Below the pieces are notes generated by a model. That model was not told the DNA's origin, did no database searches, and saw only the letters and a list, made by a program, of their open reading frames with translations. Below are positions 41,202 to 51,527 of a stretch of 64,000 nt of DNA, piece by piece. This DNA comes from Lineus longissimus (lineage: Eukaryota; Nemertea; Pilidiophora; Heteronemertea; Lineidae): positions 9,302,001 through 9,366,000 of the forward strand of contig NC_088316.1 of NCBI RefSeq assembly GCF_910592395.1, given 5' to 3'. The stretch's first letter is position 1; each line of letters opens with the position of its first letter. Position numbers and translations under genes: made by a program.

Positions 41202-43414
41202 GTAACACGCGCTGATTACGCGCAAAATGTTCAATGGACTGAACACTCAATGTACATGCAAACATAGTGTGGTCATGGTATGGATGGAGTGAGTCTGATC
41301 AGAACTATTGGAACCCATGGCGGAGGTGGAACACGCCGGGTAGCCGGGATGGAAAGGCTACGGTCGCTGCCGGACCCCGGCTAGGGAGGCGCGACAGGTT
41401 TGGTGCGTACCTGGGTTTGAGTCGATGTTGTCGGATTGACCACACGATCAAGACTGATTATACTAGAAAAAAGCACGTCTTTTATAGAAAAATGACGCAG
41501 TCCCCAGCCAATCAGCGTCGCGGATTCGCATCGCGAGTTGGCAGAAACGGGAATTTTTGTAAGAAATTCTGACAAAACTCACTCTAAAACTACAGTTATA
41601 AGATGAATATCAAAATTCCGTCTCCTGAGAAGTTTCTTTTCCCGATAAGGAACATAATCAACCAGAGAATAGGAAAACCTAACGAGCGGTTCCAAAGTTA
41701 ATAAAGTTTGAAGTTAGATCCCCAAGGTTTTTTTAAGAAACGGCTCCTAAGCCATTTCACAGTAGCAAGATTGACGGAGTTACGACTTTCCCACCGACTA
41801 ATCCGCAAAAGTTATGAAAACAGCTCGTAGGGTTTTACTTAAACTTTGACAATATGTCTTGATGATAAAGAAAAACATATTTCCAGAATTTGGGCAAAAT
41901 CGCCTCGCTGGATCAGTCAGTTGGCCGCGCCCCCGTTCGCAGCGCTCAAAAAGCGTTTCTCTCTGCGTTGCGCTGCTACTGTCACCTATCGGTAAAAATT
42001 TGGTACTAACTCGCGCCATATTTGTGGCAGAGACTAAAACCTCTGTAGCATGCACGACTGTTCGGGGAGAGCGATTGATCAAAGATGGCGAAATTGTTAG
42101 TTATTGAAAGAAAAAATTGGTGTTTATTTCATCAAATTCCACGCAAAATCAACCGAGTTTGATCAATTTTTCGAAAGATTATATTTTCGCAATCTTCGCT
42201 GAACATACCTCACTCAAAGATATTTTCCCACTTTGCGACGATATTTGGTAAATTGATTTTTTGCGAAGTGGTTGACTAATCCTAAATGAATTCATATCTT
42301 TTAAAACATTTGAGCACCCGGTTTCCTAAATATTTCTTTTTTGGCACTTAATTTGGTGATTTTTCGAAGAAATCTCATTAATATTTATGACGTTTTGGAT
42401 CATGTGATGTTAATCAAGCCGTTTTTCGCGGCAATTGCGTGTACGACGCGATATTGTAAAAATATTTTAATGCACAGCGTGTCTCAAAAACATTGTGGTT
42501 AAAAGTGAGAATGGCATGATGGTAGCCTGTTTGAGTTCTGTTGATGAATATGCTTAGTCTGACTATAATTTCTACAACTTGTGGCCAAATGACCAGATGA
42601 TTTTGAGCCTTTTGATAAAGCTACTGGTAGAATAGTCATCAGACATGTCAGAGTGACAGTGACTGAGTGAGTGTTATGTTATGTCATGAGACTGGAGGTA
42701 TGTCATGTGTTCCACCATATCGTCATTGATATTGACCAGGAATACTATCGATTTGTGTGGATGTGCTCAAATAGTAAAGCATGAGCCATGACTTTCACTT
42801 CCGAAAAGATCCAGGTGACTGAGATGTCTACTACTACTGTTGGGCAATCCGGCTGATTCTTCAGAAATTTCTCTGTATATCCTCTGTGAAAATAAACTTT
42901 CTCATAATGATATATCTCTTGTTTGTTTGGTAATTTTAGTTGCCTATGTTTAGGCACTTTTTTGCCAGATTTGCCTGTAAAAGGCTGGAAAGTTCTGGAA
43001 AAGAAATCATATACACATTACAATGTGGGTCTTCACGGTCCAAAACACCAGGGCCTACTACGTGACATGGCTCAATAATAGACATTGTCTGGTAATTTTG
43101 GACGACCTTTGGATGGATAGTTTATTTTCCCTGACCCTGGCCTGGGTCTGAACGGGCTTCCAAACCATCAATGATGCTTATAAAGCCGGGAATAGCCTCA
43201 TCAGTACCCCCACAAGAGTTATTTTGTGCCAGACATCGCGCACAGAACTTGCCATCATCTCATTTTTAGAGTTGCTGTATCAGTAAAAGATAATACCAAA
43301 AAGCTGATAAAGAATGTAATTTGAGCAGCATGACCAATGCCAGTGTTAAACTAAAGGTGTAAACTTAACCTATTACAGGACATCTTCTTGCAAGATTGTG
43401 ATTGGTTTAACTTG
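41202..43414. other. Intronic stretch, no recognised gene
   Basis: No coding match. The segment near 41910-41940 (AGTCAGTTGGCCGCGCCCCC) is the reverse complement of sequence near 52530-52560, pointing to a dispersed repeat in opposite orientations. Short frames such as 42745-42957 (minus) have no family signature. Confidence 0.4.
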
Positions 43415-43419
43415 AAGTT

Positions 43420-43594
43420 TGTGGTATCGTTACAGTAGCAATCATCAATGAAAGAAGCAAGTCTTGTAAATAATAACAATGTTCTTAATTACTCATCATC
43501 CCGTCTCCAGACTCCGGAGAGTCCAGTTACATCATTCATAACAAGGTGACAGCATCTGCTGTAGCAGACGAGAGTAATACTTCAAGACACGACA
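43420..43594 (-). repeat. Gypsy 3' LTR
   Basis: Intact 175-bp copy. The polypurine tract AGAAGGGGGAATA (minus strand, about 43595-43607) directly precedes it. Confidence 0.9.
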
Positions 43595-43810
43595 TATTCC
43601 CCCTTCTGTTAATAAGAAGTGCTGTACTGTCTGAATATTGCAAATTATTATAAGTGAAATTAAACAGTATGCAAAAGTCCAAAAGTCTTATCTAAAACAC
43701 ACAATCTTAACAATCTCACTTATGAAATGTCACTAGTACTTCAATTATCAATGTTACAATTACTAAGAGTAAGGTAACTATAATCAACACACACTATTTT
43801 AGAACACTAA

Positions 43811-44852
43811 CTAACGAGCGACAATGTAATCTCTATACCAGGCTTGTCTAACACGATTTCGCACAGGCCTGGCAGGCGGAGGTTCATAGGGCGCAACAAG
43901 TTCAGGAACATCTGGGTTATCACCATGATCAAAGTCAACATCATCCACTGATATCTCTCTATTGTCCTTTGGTGGCAACACTGGAGCACGGTAGTGCGAC
44001 AACAGTTCCTTATTCCACACCTTTCCATCCTCTGTTTGAAAAGTCGCTGGACCTTTGACGGCAGTGATACGCACTGGGTCGGAATACTTAGAAAATCCTT
44101 TACGGACATGTCTTGGAATTTTGACACGGACATAGTCTCCAACTTCTAAATCGGAAAACTTAGCTGTACGACGCTTGTCAGCATAAGCCTTAGATATTGC
44201 TTGCTTATGTCGGACACGATTGCGAACAGAATCAATCGGTTCCAAGGGTTTGACAACATGTAGACCAGGAATGTCCAATCCTGTTACCATACGCCGACCA
44301 TGAAGGAGTTCAGACGGTGAAACTCCCGTCGTCGCATGAGGTGTAGCACGGTATACACATAATGATTCACGAACAGCAAGAGTAAGAGATTTTCTCTCTT
44401 TGGTGGCAAGCTGAATAGTATTTCCTAAAGTCTGATTGAAACGTTCAACTGCACCATTAGCTTGTGGGTGGTAGATAGCTGAAGTAGTATGACGGATATT
44501 TCTCCTCACACAGAAGTCTTCAAAAACATGTGACACAAACTGAGGTCCATGATCGGTAACAATCTCTTGAGGGTATCCTTCACGTGAAAATATTCCTTGA
44601 AGGAATGAAATGACAACGTCAGTGGTAACACGTGGTACAAGTGCAGCTTCGGGCCATTTACTGAAGTAATCATGCACAGTGATAGCAAACCTTTCTGAGT
44701 GTGGTGCACTATCATTCGGACCTACAATGTCCATCGAATGTTTTTCCCATGGTTTATTGGGTAGTGAAACAGGCTGCATCGGTGCAGGCCTAGTAGACGC
44801 AGTTTTATCATTCATCTGACAAGTGGTACACGTGTGGATCGCTTGTTCCACT
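43811..44852 (-). pseudogene. pol: Gypsy integrase core and C-terminal domain (3' exon of split pol)
   Basis: The frame reads AIHTCTTCQMND (the CxxC half of the H2C2 finger), then the rve core with DIVGP, VTDHGPQFVS and GAVERFNQTL as the D, D and E blocks. The chromo-less C-terminal GPY/F-like region follows (VGDYVRVKIPRH, YSDPVRITAVKG), ending at TAG near 43811. It is open throughout. The His-containing half of the zinc finger lies beyond the 9-bp-TSD insertion at 44853, so the gene is split in the middle of the finger. The catalytic residues are all present. Confidence 0.9.
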
Positions 44853-45800
44853 CAAGGAGGATACCGCGTCGACGTCATATCACGTGATCACATCCCATAT
44901 TAGTGATCGCTATGGCCAATCAGATTCAGTTTACTGACAGCACCAGCACTGAACACATCTCCACGCCCCACTGTCTGGTGCGCTCCTGTACACAAAAACA
45001 CCAATAGACATGAAATATTGCAATACCTAGTATGGATTCTTCCTGTGTAAAATAAAATTTACAGAGCAGTTTAACTTCCACGAATAAAAAAGACGTTTGG
45101 CGTGGCCAAAGTGCGGAAATAATGTCTCCGCTAAAATACACTACGAAATACACTAGGCAATGCACTACGCGATACACGGTAGAGATGCAGTTGAGTTTGT
45201 TATTGTTTTGGCTTAAAAGCCCGCCCATATCATAACATATTCATGTATTCATGAAGTATGAACTCATTTCTATCCCATACAACTCTAAGAACAGTCAATT
45301 TCTCCTTTAATCATCACCGAAACCGCGATATCCGAAGGAAGATTTCGTTCTAGTGTCCGAAAATGCATGATCTTACAGGGGCGCTAACACGACAATTCAT
45401 AGAGGGGATCTATGGAGATCTATGCGAGTTTTAGGTCCTACAGGTCTCGAACTTGTAAAATCTGTAAACATGCCTCCAAATCCTATTATGATAATGAAGA
45501 GATTGCCCCATATCTGGGAGACTGTTTTGAAACCATCGCAAATTTTGGAAGATCGGTGCCCGGCTATTTGGTTTTAAAAACCCTATTTTTTCCCATCAAA
45601 ACAGCACTTTTCATTATTCAAATGATAACTTATTGTCTGAAGACTTATTTCATAGCAGAAAAGTACTAATAACTCTGATTTGATGCGAAAAATCGAACTT
45701 TGTTTGATGACTTGATTTTCCCTTGGCCGTGGATCGAGTTTGTTTACAATATGCAGCGCCATCTTGGAAAAGCCGTGACGTCACCGCGGTATCCTCCTTG
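44853..45800. mobile_element. 948-bp Mutator-like MITE in Gypsy integrase (9-bp TSD)
   Basis: The ends CAAGGAGGATACCGCG, then GACGTCA on both sides, form ~25-bp inverted repeats. TGTTCCACT is duplicated exactly (44844-44852 and 45801-45809). The interior has short frames only. A 9-bp target duplication is typical of Mutator-like elements, but without a transposase the assignment is tentative. It interrupts the H2C2 finger codons of the Gypsy integrase. Confidence 0.88.
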
Positions 45801-46290
45801 TGTTCCACTTGTATATCCATACCATTCCACCAGTATAGTCCACGTAAACGTTGCTTAGTACGAACAATCCCCTGATGGCATTTGTGTGCAATTTTTATGA
45901 TTCGTGCGGTAAGCGCTTTCTGTATGACAACGCGATCTCCACGCAACAGGTTTTGCTTGTAAACAGACAACTCCTTTCGGAATCTGAACAAACCATGGAC
46001 AGCTTCGTCCACAGCATCCAGTTTATCTGGCCAACCATTCACACAGTGTAACGTATTGCCTTTTGCAAGGTTTCATCCTCATTCGTAGCAGTAGTTATTT
46101 CAGCGAGAGTAACACACGCAGTATCATTGTCGAATGTCAAACAAATGGCTTCATCCTCAATATCGAAACCAGTAGTATCTTCTAGTGGCAATCTAGAGAG
46201 AGCATCGGCAAAGCAAACTTCACGACCTGGTTTATACTCAACTGTGTAATTGTACTGTTGGAGTCGAGCATTCCAACGAGCGATACGCAT
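45801..46290 (-). pseudogene. pol: Gypsy RNase H end and integrase zinc-finger start
   Basis: Continues the long pol frame beyond its TAG. RIARWNARLQQYNYTVEYKPG and FADALSRLP are the RNase H-to-integrase linker. A frameshift near 46042 moves the reading to NGWPDKLDAV, RIIKIAHKCHQGI and LYWWNGMDIQVE, where H and H of the H2C2 finger are visible. The MITE at 44853-45800 cuts the gene after IQVE. Confidence 0.85.
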
Positions 46291-46293
46291 GGG

Positions 46294-48614
46294 CTAATGA
46301 CCATTACCTTTCGATGACAGGAGCGTTGTAAGGGCCTGATGATCAGTACGCAAAGTGAAATGTCTACCCCATAGGTATGTATGCCATTTCTCACAAGCCC
46401 AAACACAGGCAACGGCTTCACGTTCTCCCACTGCATATTTACGTTCAGAATCAGTCAACGTACGTGACGTACACGTAACAATACGTTCAAGACCATTCTT
46501 GTATTGACTCATGTAGGCACCGAGTCCATAACCACTAGCATCTGTTGTAACAACAATGTCAAGATCAGGATCAAACAAGGTCAGAGTGATATGGTTCCCA
46601 ATATCCTCCTTGATACATTTGAAACTAGTCTGGCAGTCCTCAGACCATTCAAACTTCTGATCTCCACGAAGCAACTTGCGCATTGGCTCTACTTTGGAAG
46701 CAAAGCCAGGGCAGAATTTACTATAGAATCCAACAAGTCCTAAAAACGAATTCAACGTTGTGGCATCCTTAGGTGGAGGAGCGTCCAGAATTGCACGGGT
46801 TTTTGAAGGAGCAGGTTTGATACCTTCCGGTGTAACCATGTGACCTAGGAATTCCATCTCAGTTAAATCAAACTCGCACTTAGCCGGGTTGAGCTTGATT
46901 CCTAGTTCACTTAATCGGCGAAGAACAGCTTTCAAGTTCCTGCGATATTCTTCCGACGTACGGCCGTAGACTACTAAGTCATCGAAGTACGACTGTAGAC
47001 CTTCAAGTCCTTGTAAGGCGATCTTCATCATTTTCTGAAAAGCACTGGGCGCGGACGCAAGCCCAAATGGAACGCGCTTGAAACGGTAAAGGCCTTGGTG
47101 AGTCAGAAAGCATGTGAGGTCACGACTTTCCTCATTAAGTTCAAGTTGGTGGTAAGCATTGGCTAGATCTAGACGAGCAAAGTATTTTGCACCGCGTAAT
47201 TCACCGAGTAATTCATCAATGCTGGGAATAGGAAACTTGTCAACGACAATCGCCTTATTTGGCGCACGCATGTCAACGCAAAGACGAATATTACAAGTTT
47301 TCTTACGAACGACAACAAGTGGGGACACCAACTCTGAAGCATCGATCTTCTCAACTATGTCATCCTTTTCCCAACGATCCGATTCCTTGTGAACTTCCTC
47401 ACGAATAGCAAACGGTATCGCACGTAACGCAGCTTGAACTGGAACAGCGTCAGGTTTCACACGGATTTTATGAGAGAATCCCTTAACTTTACCCAAACCT
47501 GGTTCAAACAGGTGAGCAAACTCAGAACGTAAATCCTCTGGCAAACTAGCAGGCAGGTAATCCCGAGATCCACTGAACAGCTTCGACCTTACCGAATCCA
47601 ACTGATTGACGTTTACCTTCATTAACCGACCATCAATCTGCATTCCAAGACGGATAATAGTGTCACGTCCTAGAAGGGCAACGCCCTGTTTAACAACATG
47701 TGCAGGTACTTGGCAGATACGATCCTTGTAAGTGATGTCGGCGGTAAAAGTTCCACAGACTTTAACGATATCCATAGAGTAAGACTTGAGTTGTACCTCA
47801 GCAGGTTGTAAGGGAACGTGGGCGAAATACTTTTCGTATTGCGCTTCGGAGATTAGAGTTCTCGGACTTCCTGTATCGACTAACATGCGCATTGGAACAT
47901 GGTTCATCGTAATCGTACACGAGATTGCATTGGTGTCCTTGGGTGCATTCACAAGTGACAGCACATGCATCTCAGGTCCAGGCACGGAATGTGTAGTCAT
48001 ACAACCAGTAAGATCATTCTCCAAAGTATGATCGAGTTGTAGGTGCCTAACTGTAGTAGCATTTGTACGTTTTGCCTGCATACATAACTTCTGTAAGTGA
48101 CCTTTCTTGCCACAGGCATGACACGTAACTTGTGTAGCACGACAGTCCGTAGAGTTAGCAAGATGTGATCTTGAACCACATCTATAGCATGAGCGATTGT
48201 CAGTAGACAGCGTAGGCCTCGTATGTTTTGAAAACAACTGTCGATGGCTTGGCTTTTTATGATGGGCTTTCATTGCATGGACTGTATCCTCTGATTTAGC
48301 GGCCTCTTTTCCCATCGTTTTCGATTCTTTCTGTGCTTGTTCAACACGACGTGCAATAGTCAAGGCTTTTTCCAATGACGGGTCCTTCTCTAAAAGCAGG
48401 CACTCCTGGCACTTCGGATTGTTGGTTTTCTCCACTATCTGATCACGTACCATTTCGTCAAGCCGATCTCCGTAGTTGCACGAAATTACTAACTCACGCA
48501 GGTTTGTAACGAACTGATCAATAGTTTCATTGGTATGTTGAGATCTTTTCCGGAAACGTACCCTCGCGGCAATGGTATTTTCCACGGGTGCAAAATGACT
48601 CTCTAACAGCTTAA
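46294..48614 (-). pseudogene. pol: Gypsy gag C-terminus, protease, RT and RNase H
   Basis: Reads on from the Kolobok-like insertion with FKLLESHFAPVENT (Gag). Two zinc knuckles follow (CYRCGSRSHLANSTDC and CHACGKKGHLQKLC), then protease (MLVDTGSPRTLI). RT has LCVDMRAPN, FARLDLANAYHQL, VPFGLASAPSAFQ and SYFDDLVVYG. RNase H has VVTTDASGYGLGAY and LRTDHQALTTLL. The only defect in this part is a TAG at 46296-46294, in the RNase H region, with the frame continuing unchanged after it. Gag and Pol share one frame here. All RT catalytic residues are kept. Confidence 0.93.
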
Positions 48615-48849
48615 AGGCCATATATCAAGGTTTGAAAACATGCTTGATACTCATGAAATATGTTGAGGGTTAAAAAAACAAGATCCCAGACATTAAAAAA
48701 ATTCTAATAATAAAGTCATTATTTAGTTATTTCAATTTTCAATTTTAAACTATTTGAATTTCCCACCACACACAACTTTAGATTAGTTCCACATGTGGCC
48801 GCTAGGGATTTTTTGATGACGTAGATCAGGTCAGTCAGAACAAAGCAAG

Positions 48850-49002
48850 ATGGCTTCCGCATACAGTTCAGAGAGTGAGAGCAGTGAATTTGAGGATGTT
48901 TTGGTCGATACAGAAGGATAATTAAACGTTGAGCCGTACATGTTCGAGCCATTAATATCACTAGATCATAATGAGAGTGATCATTCGGACGAAAGTGATT
49001 AG
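48850..49002 (+). pseudogene. Acidic transposon ORF with EPYxFEP motif
   Basis: ATG 48850 reads MASAYSSESESSEFEDVLVD. After an in-frame TAA it continues VEPYMFEPLI and a serine/aspartate-rich tail, stopping at 49002. The EPYxFEP motif after an acidic start resembles mobile-element proteins often annotated as P2X7-receptor C-terminal-like in invertebrates. The following cysteine-rich domain is not intact here. This assignment is from memory of the family and is weak. Confidence 0.4.
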
Positions 49003-49391
49003 AATTTGTGGTTAATCAATTTGCATGGCAGACCTGCCGATATAGCAAAGAAGACATTGATAGACGGTTGCAGATGCATAACATGTATGATTTTAAACAG
49101 ACTAATGTTGCACAATATTGTTTCGCCTCGTCAGTGTTGTATCGCCAGTTATGTCATGACGCTGAACTACTAAAAGTGACGGTATTATGCACAATCATCT
49201 TGACGTGACGATATAATGCCGTGCAACGTTAGATAGGCCTAGATGTCAGATGACAATAATCTGTCATTGACAGTGGCTGTCACTGACACTGACCTGTGTC
49301 GCTGTCACCTTGCTATGGCTGGAACACAAGAAGACAATATGCGGTATCACAGGCCCCAATAGGGCCTACACATTATGTATAACAACCGACC

Positions 49392-49697
49392 TCAGCAGCC
49401 TCGGGCATTAAATGCAATTGACATGGTTGGAACAGCTGTTTTTAACAAGTGGCATTTAATATTCAGTTGGATGCAGATATCCGGCTTCATGTGATAATCC
49501 GTATCGATAAAGTGATCACTGCAAAGTTTGGCCGAAGGCCCAGGCTTCCAACACTCCAAACGTTTGCACTTCCGAATCCACAGCTTCCTCCTCTCTCGTT
49601 CAACTGGCTTTGGAAATTCATGAAAATGGGTCCCATCCGTCATTCGAGTGTTCTTTGTGCTATCCTTGACACAATTCGGAGCCACACAATACACCAT
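49392..49697 (-). CDS. THAP-type zinc-finger protein (element-encoded fragment)
   Basis: 101 residues. The C2CH pattern is complete: YCVAPNC, then KLCSDHF with Cys and His, plus the family residues FHEFPKP, W in KLWIRKC, and the C-terminal AVPTM (AVPTI/L in most). THAP domains bind DNA in P-element- and Kolobok-type transposases. After the finger the frame ends, so the catalytic part is absent or on another exon. It lies within the TTAA-flanked element. Confidence 0.8.
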   Translation of the reverse strand: MVYCVAPNCVKDSTKNTRMTDGTHFHEFPKPVERERRKLWIRKCKRLECWKPGPSAKLCSDHFIDTDYHMKPDICIQLNIKCHLLKTAVPTMSIAFNARGC

Positions 49698-50002
49698 AGT
49701 GAATGAAACACATTACTTCCAGGTGTGCATAATTAATTAAGGCCCTCCTGCTTTTATGATTGCATGACATGTACAGATGACCTGATCTACATCACAACTT
49801 TTGCTGAACCCGCCGCCTGGCTCTAACAAGCCAGTTGCTAGCCTGATTAGGTAATCAAGTTGTCAAACACATAATTGGCTATATCTTCAAAATGGATGGA
49901 GCTAATTGCATTTGGTTTTCTGTATTGTATAAAGTGTTAGGTACACTTTTGAAATCGTCTTACAGCAGAAAATGGCAAAAAACCTTGATATATGGCCTTT
50001 AA

Positions 50003-50255
50003 GCGCTTTCACGTAGACGTCATCCCCATCAGCATACTCAACAGCATCCTGCCGTAGCGAGTAAAACACACGTTGGGCTTCAGCCCCAATAGAATGTAGT
50101 AAGAGTCCTCTCTTGCGTTGCGGTGAGAATTTATTCCTCTCATCTTCAGCAGCAATGAGGTAATTCTCAAACATCGACTTCCAGAATTTCCACTGAAAAG
50201 CAGGTTTACCAGGACTCTGGAGGAACGGTGCAGGTAGTGGCACAGAAAATGCCAT
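50003..50255 (-). pseudogene. gag: Gypsy Gag N-terminus
   Basis: MAFSVPLPAPFLQSPGKPAF begins Gag. WKFWKSMFENYL and RKRGLLLHSIGAEAQRVFY follow, a pattern common in invertebrate Gypsy Gag proteins. The frame runs up to VKALK at the TTAA target, where the Kolobok-like element cuts it. The rest of Gag resumes at 48614 in the same reading order. Start chosen as the first ATG after the leader. Confidence 0.85.
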
Positions 50256-50468
50256 TTCGTAGAAATGTGCCTAGGAACGAGGTTGAAAGTAATGTCAGCA
50301 GCACGGCAAGGTCGTAGTAGGGAGAAAACAAATCGAACCTAGGGACGGGTTTAAAAACACATGGATGCAAAGTGATGAGCAAAAGTTCCCAAAATTCTAG
50401 CAATGGAGCATTGTAAGAGTGCCGGACAAAGTTCATTCCGCGCAGCAGATTCTTATCTTCTATTCACA

Positions 50469-50482
50469 CATCCTCGTCGCCA
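50469..50482 (-). other. Gypsy primer-binding site, tRNA-Ser(GCU) type
   Basis: On the minus strand, three bases after the 5' LTR, TGGCGACGAGGATG is complementary to the 3' end of animal tRNA-Ser(GCU) over all 14 bases as I know it. Serine primers are known in several Gypsy clades. Confidence 0.8.
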
Positions 50483-50485
50483 CAA

Positions 50486-51522
50486 TGTGGTATCGTAACA
50501 TTAGCAATCATCAATGAAAGAAGCAAGTCTTGTAAATAATAACAATCTATACTACAATGCGCGTTGTGGCCGCTAAATAGGAGGCGATTTTTGTTTCAAA
50601 ATTGGGCCTCGAAAATGCGCCGAATTCTTGCAACTTTTGGTTTCGTAGGTGTGGATCATAAGTAAGAGTGTCACTGAGGGTGTCATACGTCGAATATCTT
50701 CGTGGTTTTAGAATAAATAACAACTTTTCAGAGAGCACGTCGACTGGAGAGCTCCGCTCATTCTCAAAAGCATACACAAACTTCACGCATATTCTCCCTG
50801 CCACATCAGTATTAGCTTCCAGCACGTATGTAGTGCTATACAACCTGGTCCATGGTGCAGGGTATTAGCAGGGAGATTAATGATTAGCCTATTCTATTTT
50901 AGTTCTATTCGAGAAACACTGACCTGAGTGATGAGGCAAATTCTGCAGAGTGGCCTACCGGAACATGCAGTCAGGGTATCAATAAACAGTTATGCCAGGA
51001 TGGACAAAATATGTACAGTGGCCAGCGCTTGCTCTTTGTTTTATTCTTTACTGACTGATGTTGTCAGTTTGAATTGCGTTCTGCATCTCTCCATGCGCCT
51101 GGCTTTGGTCCGACAGTGGCTTTGGGTACGGGAGTGGGTAGGTGATATGCCTAATATATGAGGGCCTTATTTGGAACAGGACCTGCTGTCACTGGTCTCA
51201 ATGCATTGTGCAAAATAGCGTACTCCAATCAATCTATTGGGGGTTGCATGTAGATAGCAGCAATAAGTCCCTAAATGCAGTTCATTTCGTGTTTAACCTT
51301 TAATGAAACTTCAGTAACGTTAGAAATTTAATGTAGCTCAATCATCGTGCCCATTTAGCTAATGTATATTACATTTCAACTTTGCCCGCTCCATGGGTAT
51401 ATGCTAGTGTTCTTAATTACTCATCATCCCGTCTCCAGACTCCGGAGAGTCCAGTTACATCATTCATAACAAGGTGACAGCATCTGCTGTAGCAGACGAC
51501 AGTAATACTTCAAGACACGACA
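50486..51522 (-). repeat. Gypsy 5' LTR split by a Helitron
   Basis: LTR parts 50486-50545 and 51408-51522 add up to exactly 175 bp, the size of the uninterrupted 3' LTR. The split falls between A and T. Confidence 0.9.
50546..51407 (+). mobile_element. 862-bp non-autonomous Helitron in Gypsy LTR
   Basis: It begins TCTATACTACAATGCGCG and ends ATATGCTAG, inserted between A and T of the LTR with no target duplication. TC...CTAG ends and an A/T insertion site define Helitrons. A weak hairpin candidate (GCCC...GGGT) lies just upstream of the CTAG. A minus-strand frame of 98 codons (50547-50843) has no recognised domain. No Rep/helicase is encoded. Confidence 0.8.
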
Positions 51523-51527
51523 AAGTT

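Larger units (their letters stand above)
48615..49998. mobile_element. 1384-bp TTAA-flanked element (Kolobok-like) in gag
   Basis: The 19-bp inverted ends AGGCCATATATCAAGGTTT are perfect. TTAA flanks both sides (48611-48614 and 49999-50002). The element encodes a THAP finger on the minus strand and an acidic frame on the plus strand. TTAA duplication plus a THAP domain fits Kolobok better than piggyBac. No DDE catalytic domain is recognisable, so it is probably an internally deleted copy. Confidence 0.85.
43420..51522 (-). mobile_element. Ty3/Gypsy retrotransposon with three nested insertions
   Basis: 175-bp LTRs (sense ends TGTCGTGTC and TACCACA) lie at 43420-43594 and, split by a Helitron, at 50486-50545 plus 51408-51522. 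The 5-bp target duplication AAGTT is exact (43415-43419 and 51523-51527). LTRs differ at three of 175 positions. Without the insertions (948, 1384 and 862 bp) the element would be about 4.9 kb. It carries gag, protease, RT, RNase H and integrase on the minus strand with one nonsense codon and one frameshift of its own. Confidence 0.93.

Noticed and set aside
42745-42957. 70-residue minus-strand ORF
   Set aside because: No domain, no splice context and no repeat association. Likely chance.
43420-43594. Independent short dispersed repeat shared with 50486 and 51408
   Set aside because: The three pieces are the two LTRs of one Gypsy element, one of them cut by a Helitron. The AAGTT duplication confirms this.
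44926-45669. ORFs inside the Gypsy integrase interruption
   Set aside because: They lie within a 9-bp-TSD non-coding element. No similarity to integrase or any family was recognised.
48615-49998. piggyBac assignment for the TTAA element
   Set aside because: TTAA fits, but the ends do not begin with the CCC/CCT typical of piggyBac and a THAP finger is present, favouring Kolobok.
50469-50482. Possible tRNA-Ser gene fragment
   Set aside because: Only the last 14 bases match, exactly at the primer-binding position next to the LTR. No cloverleaf is present.
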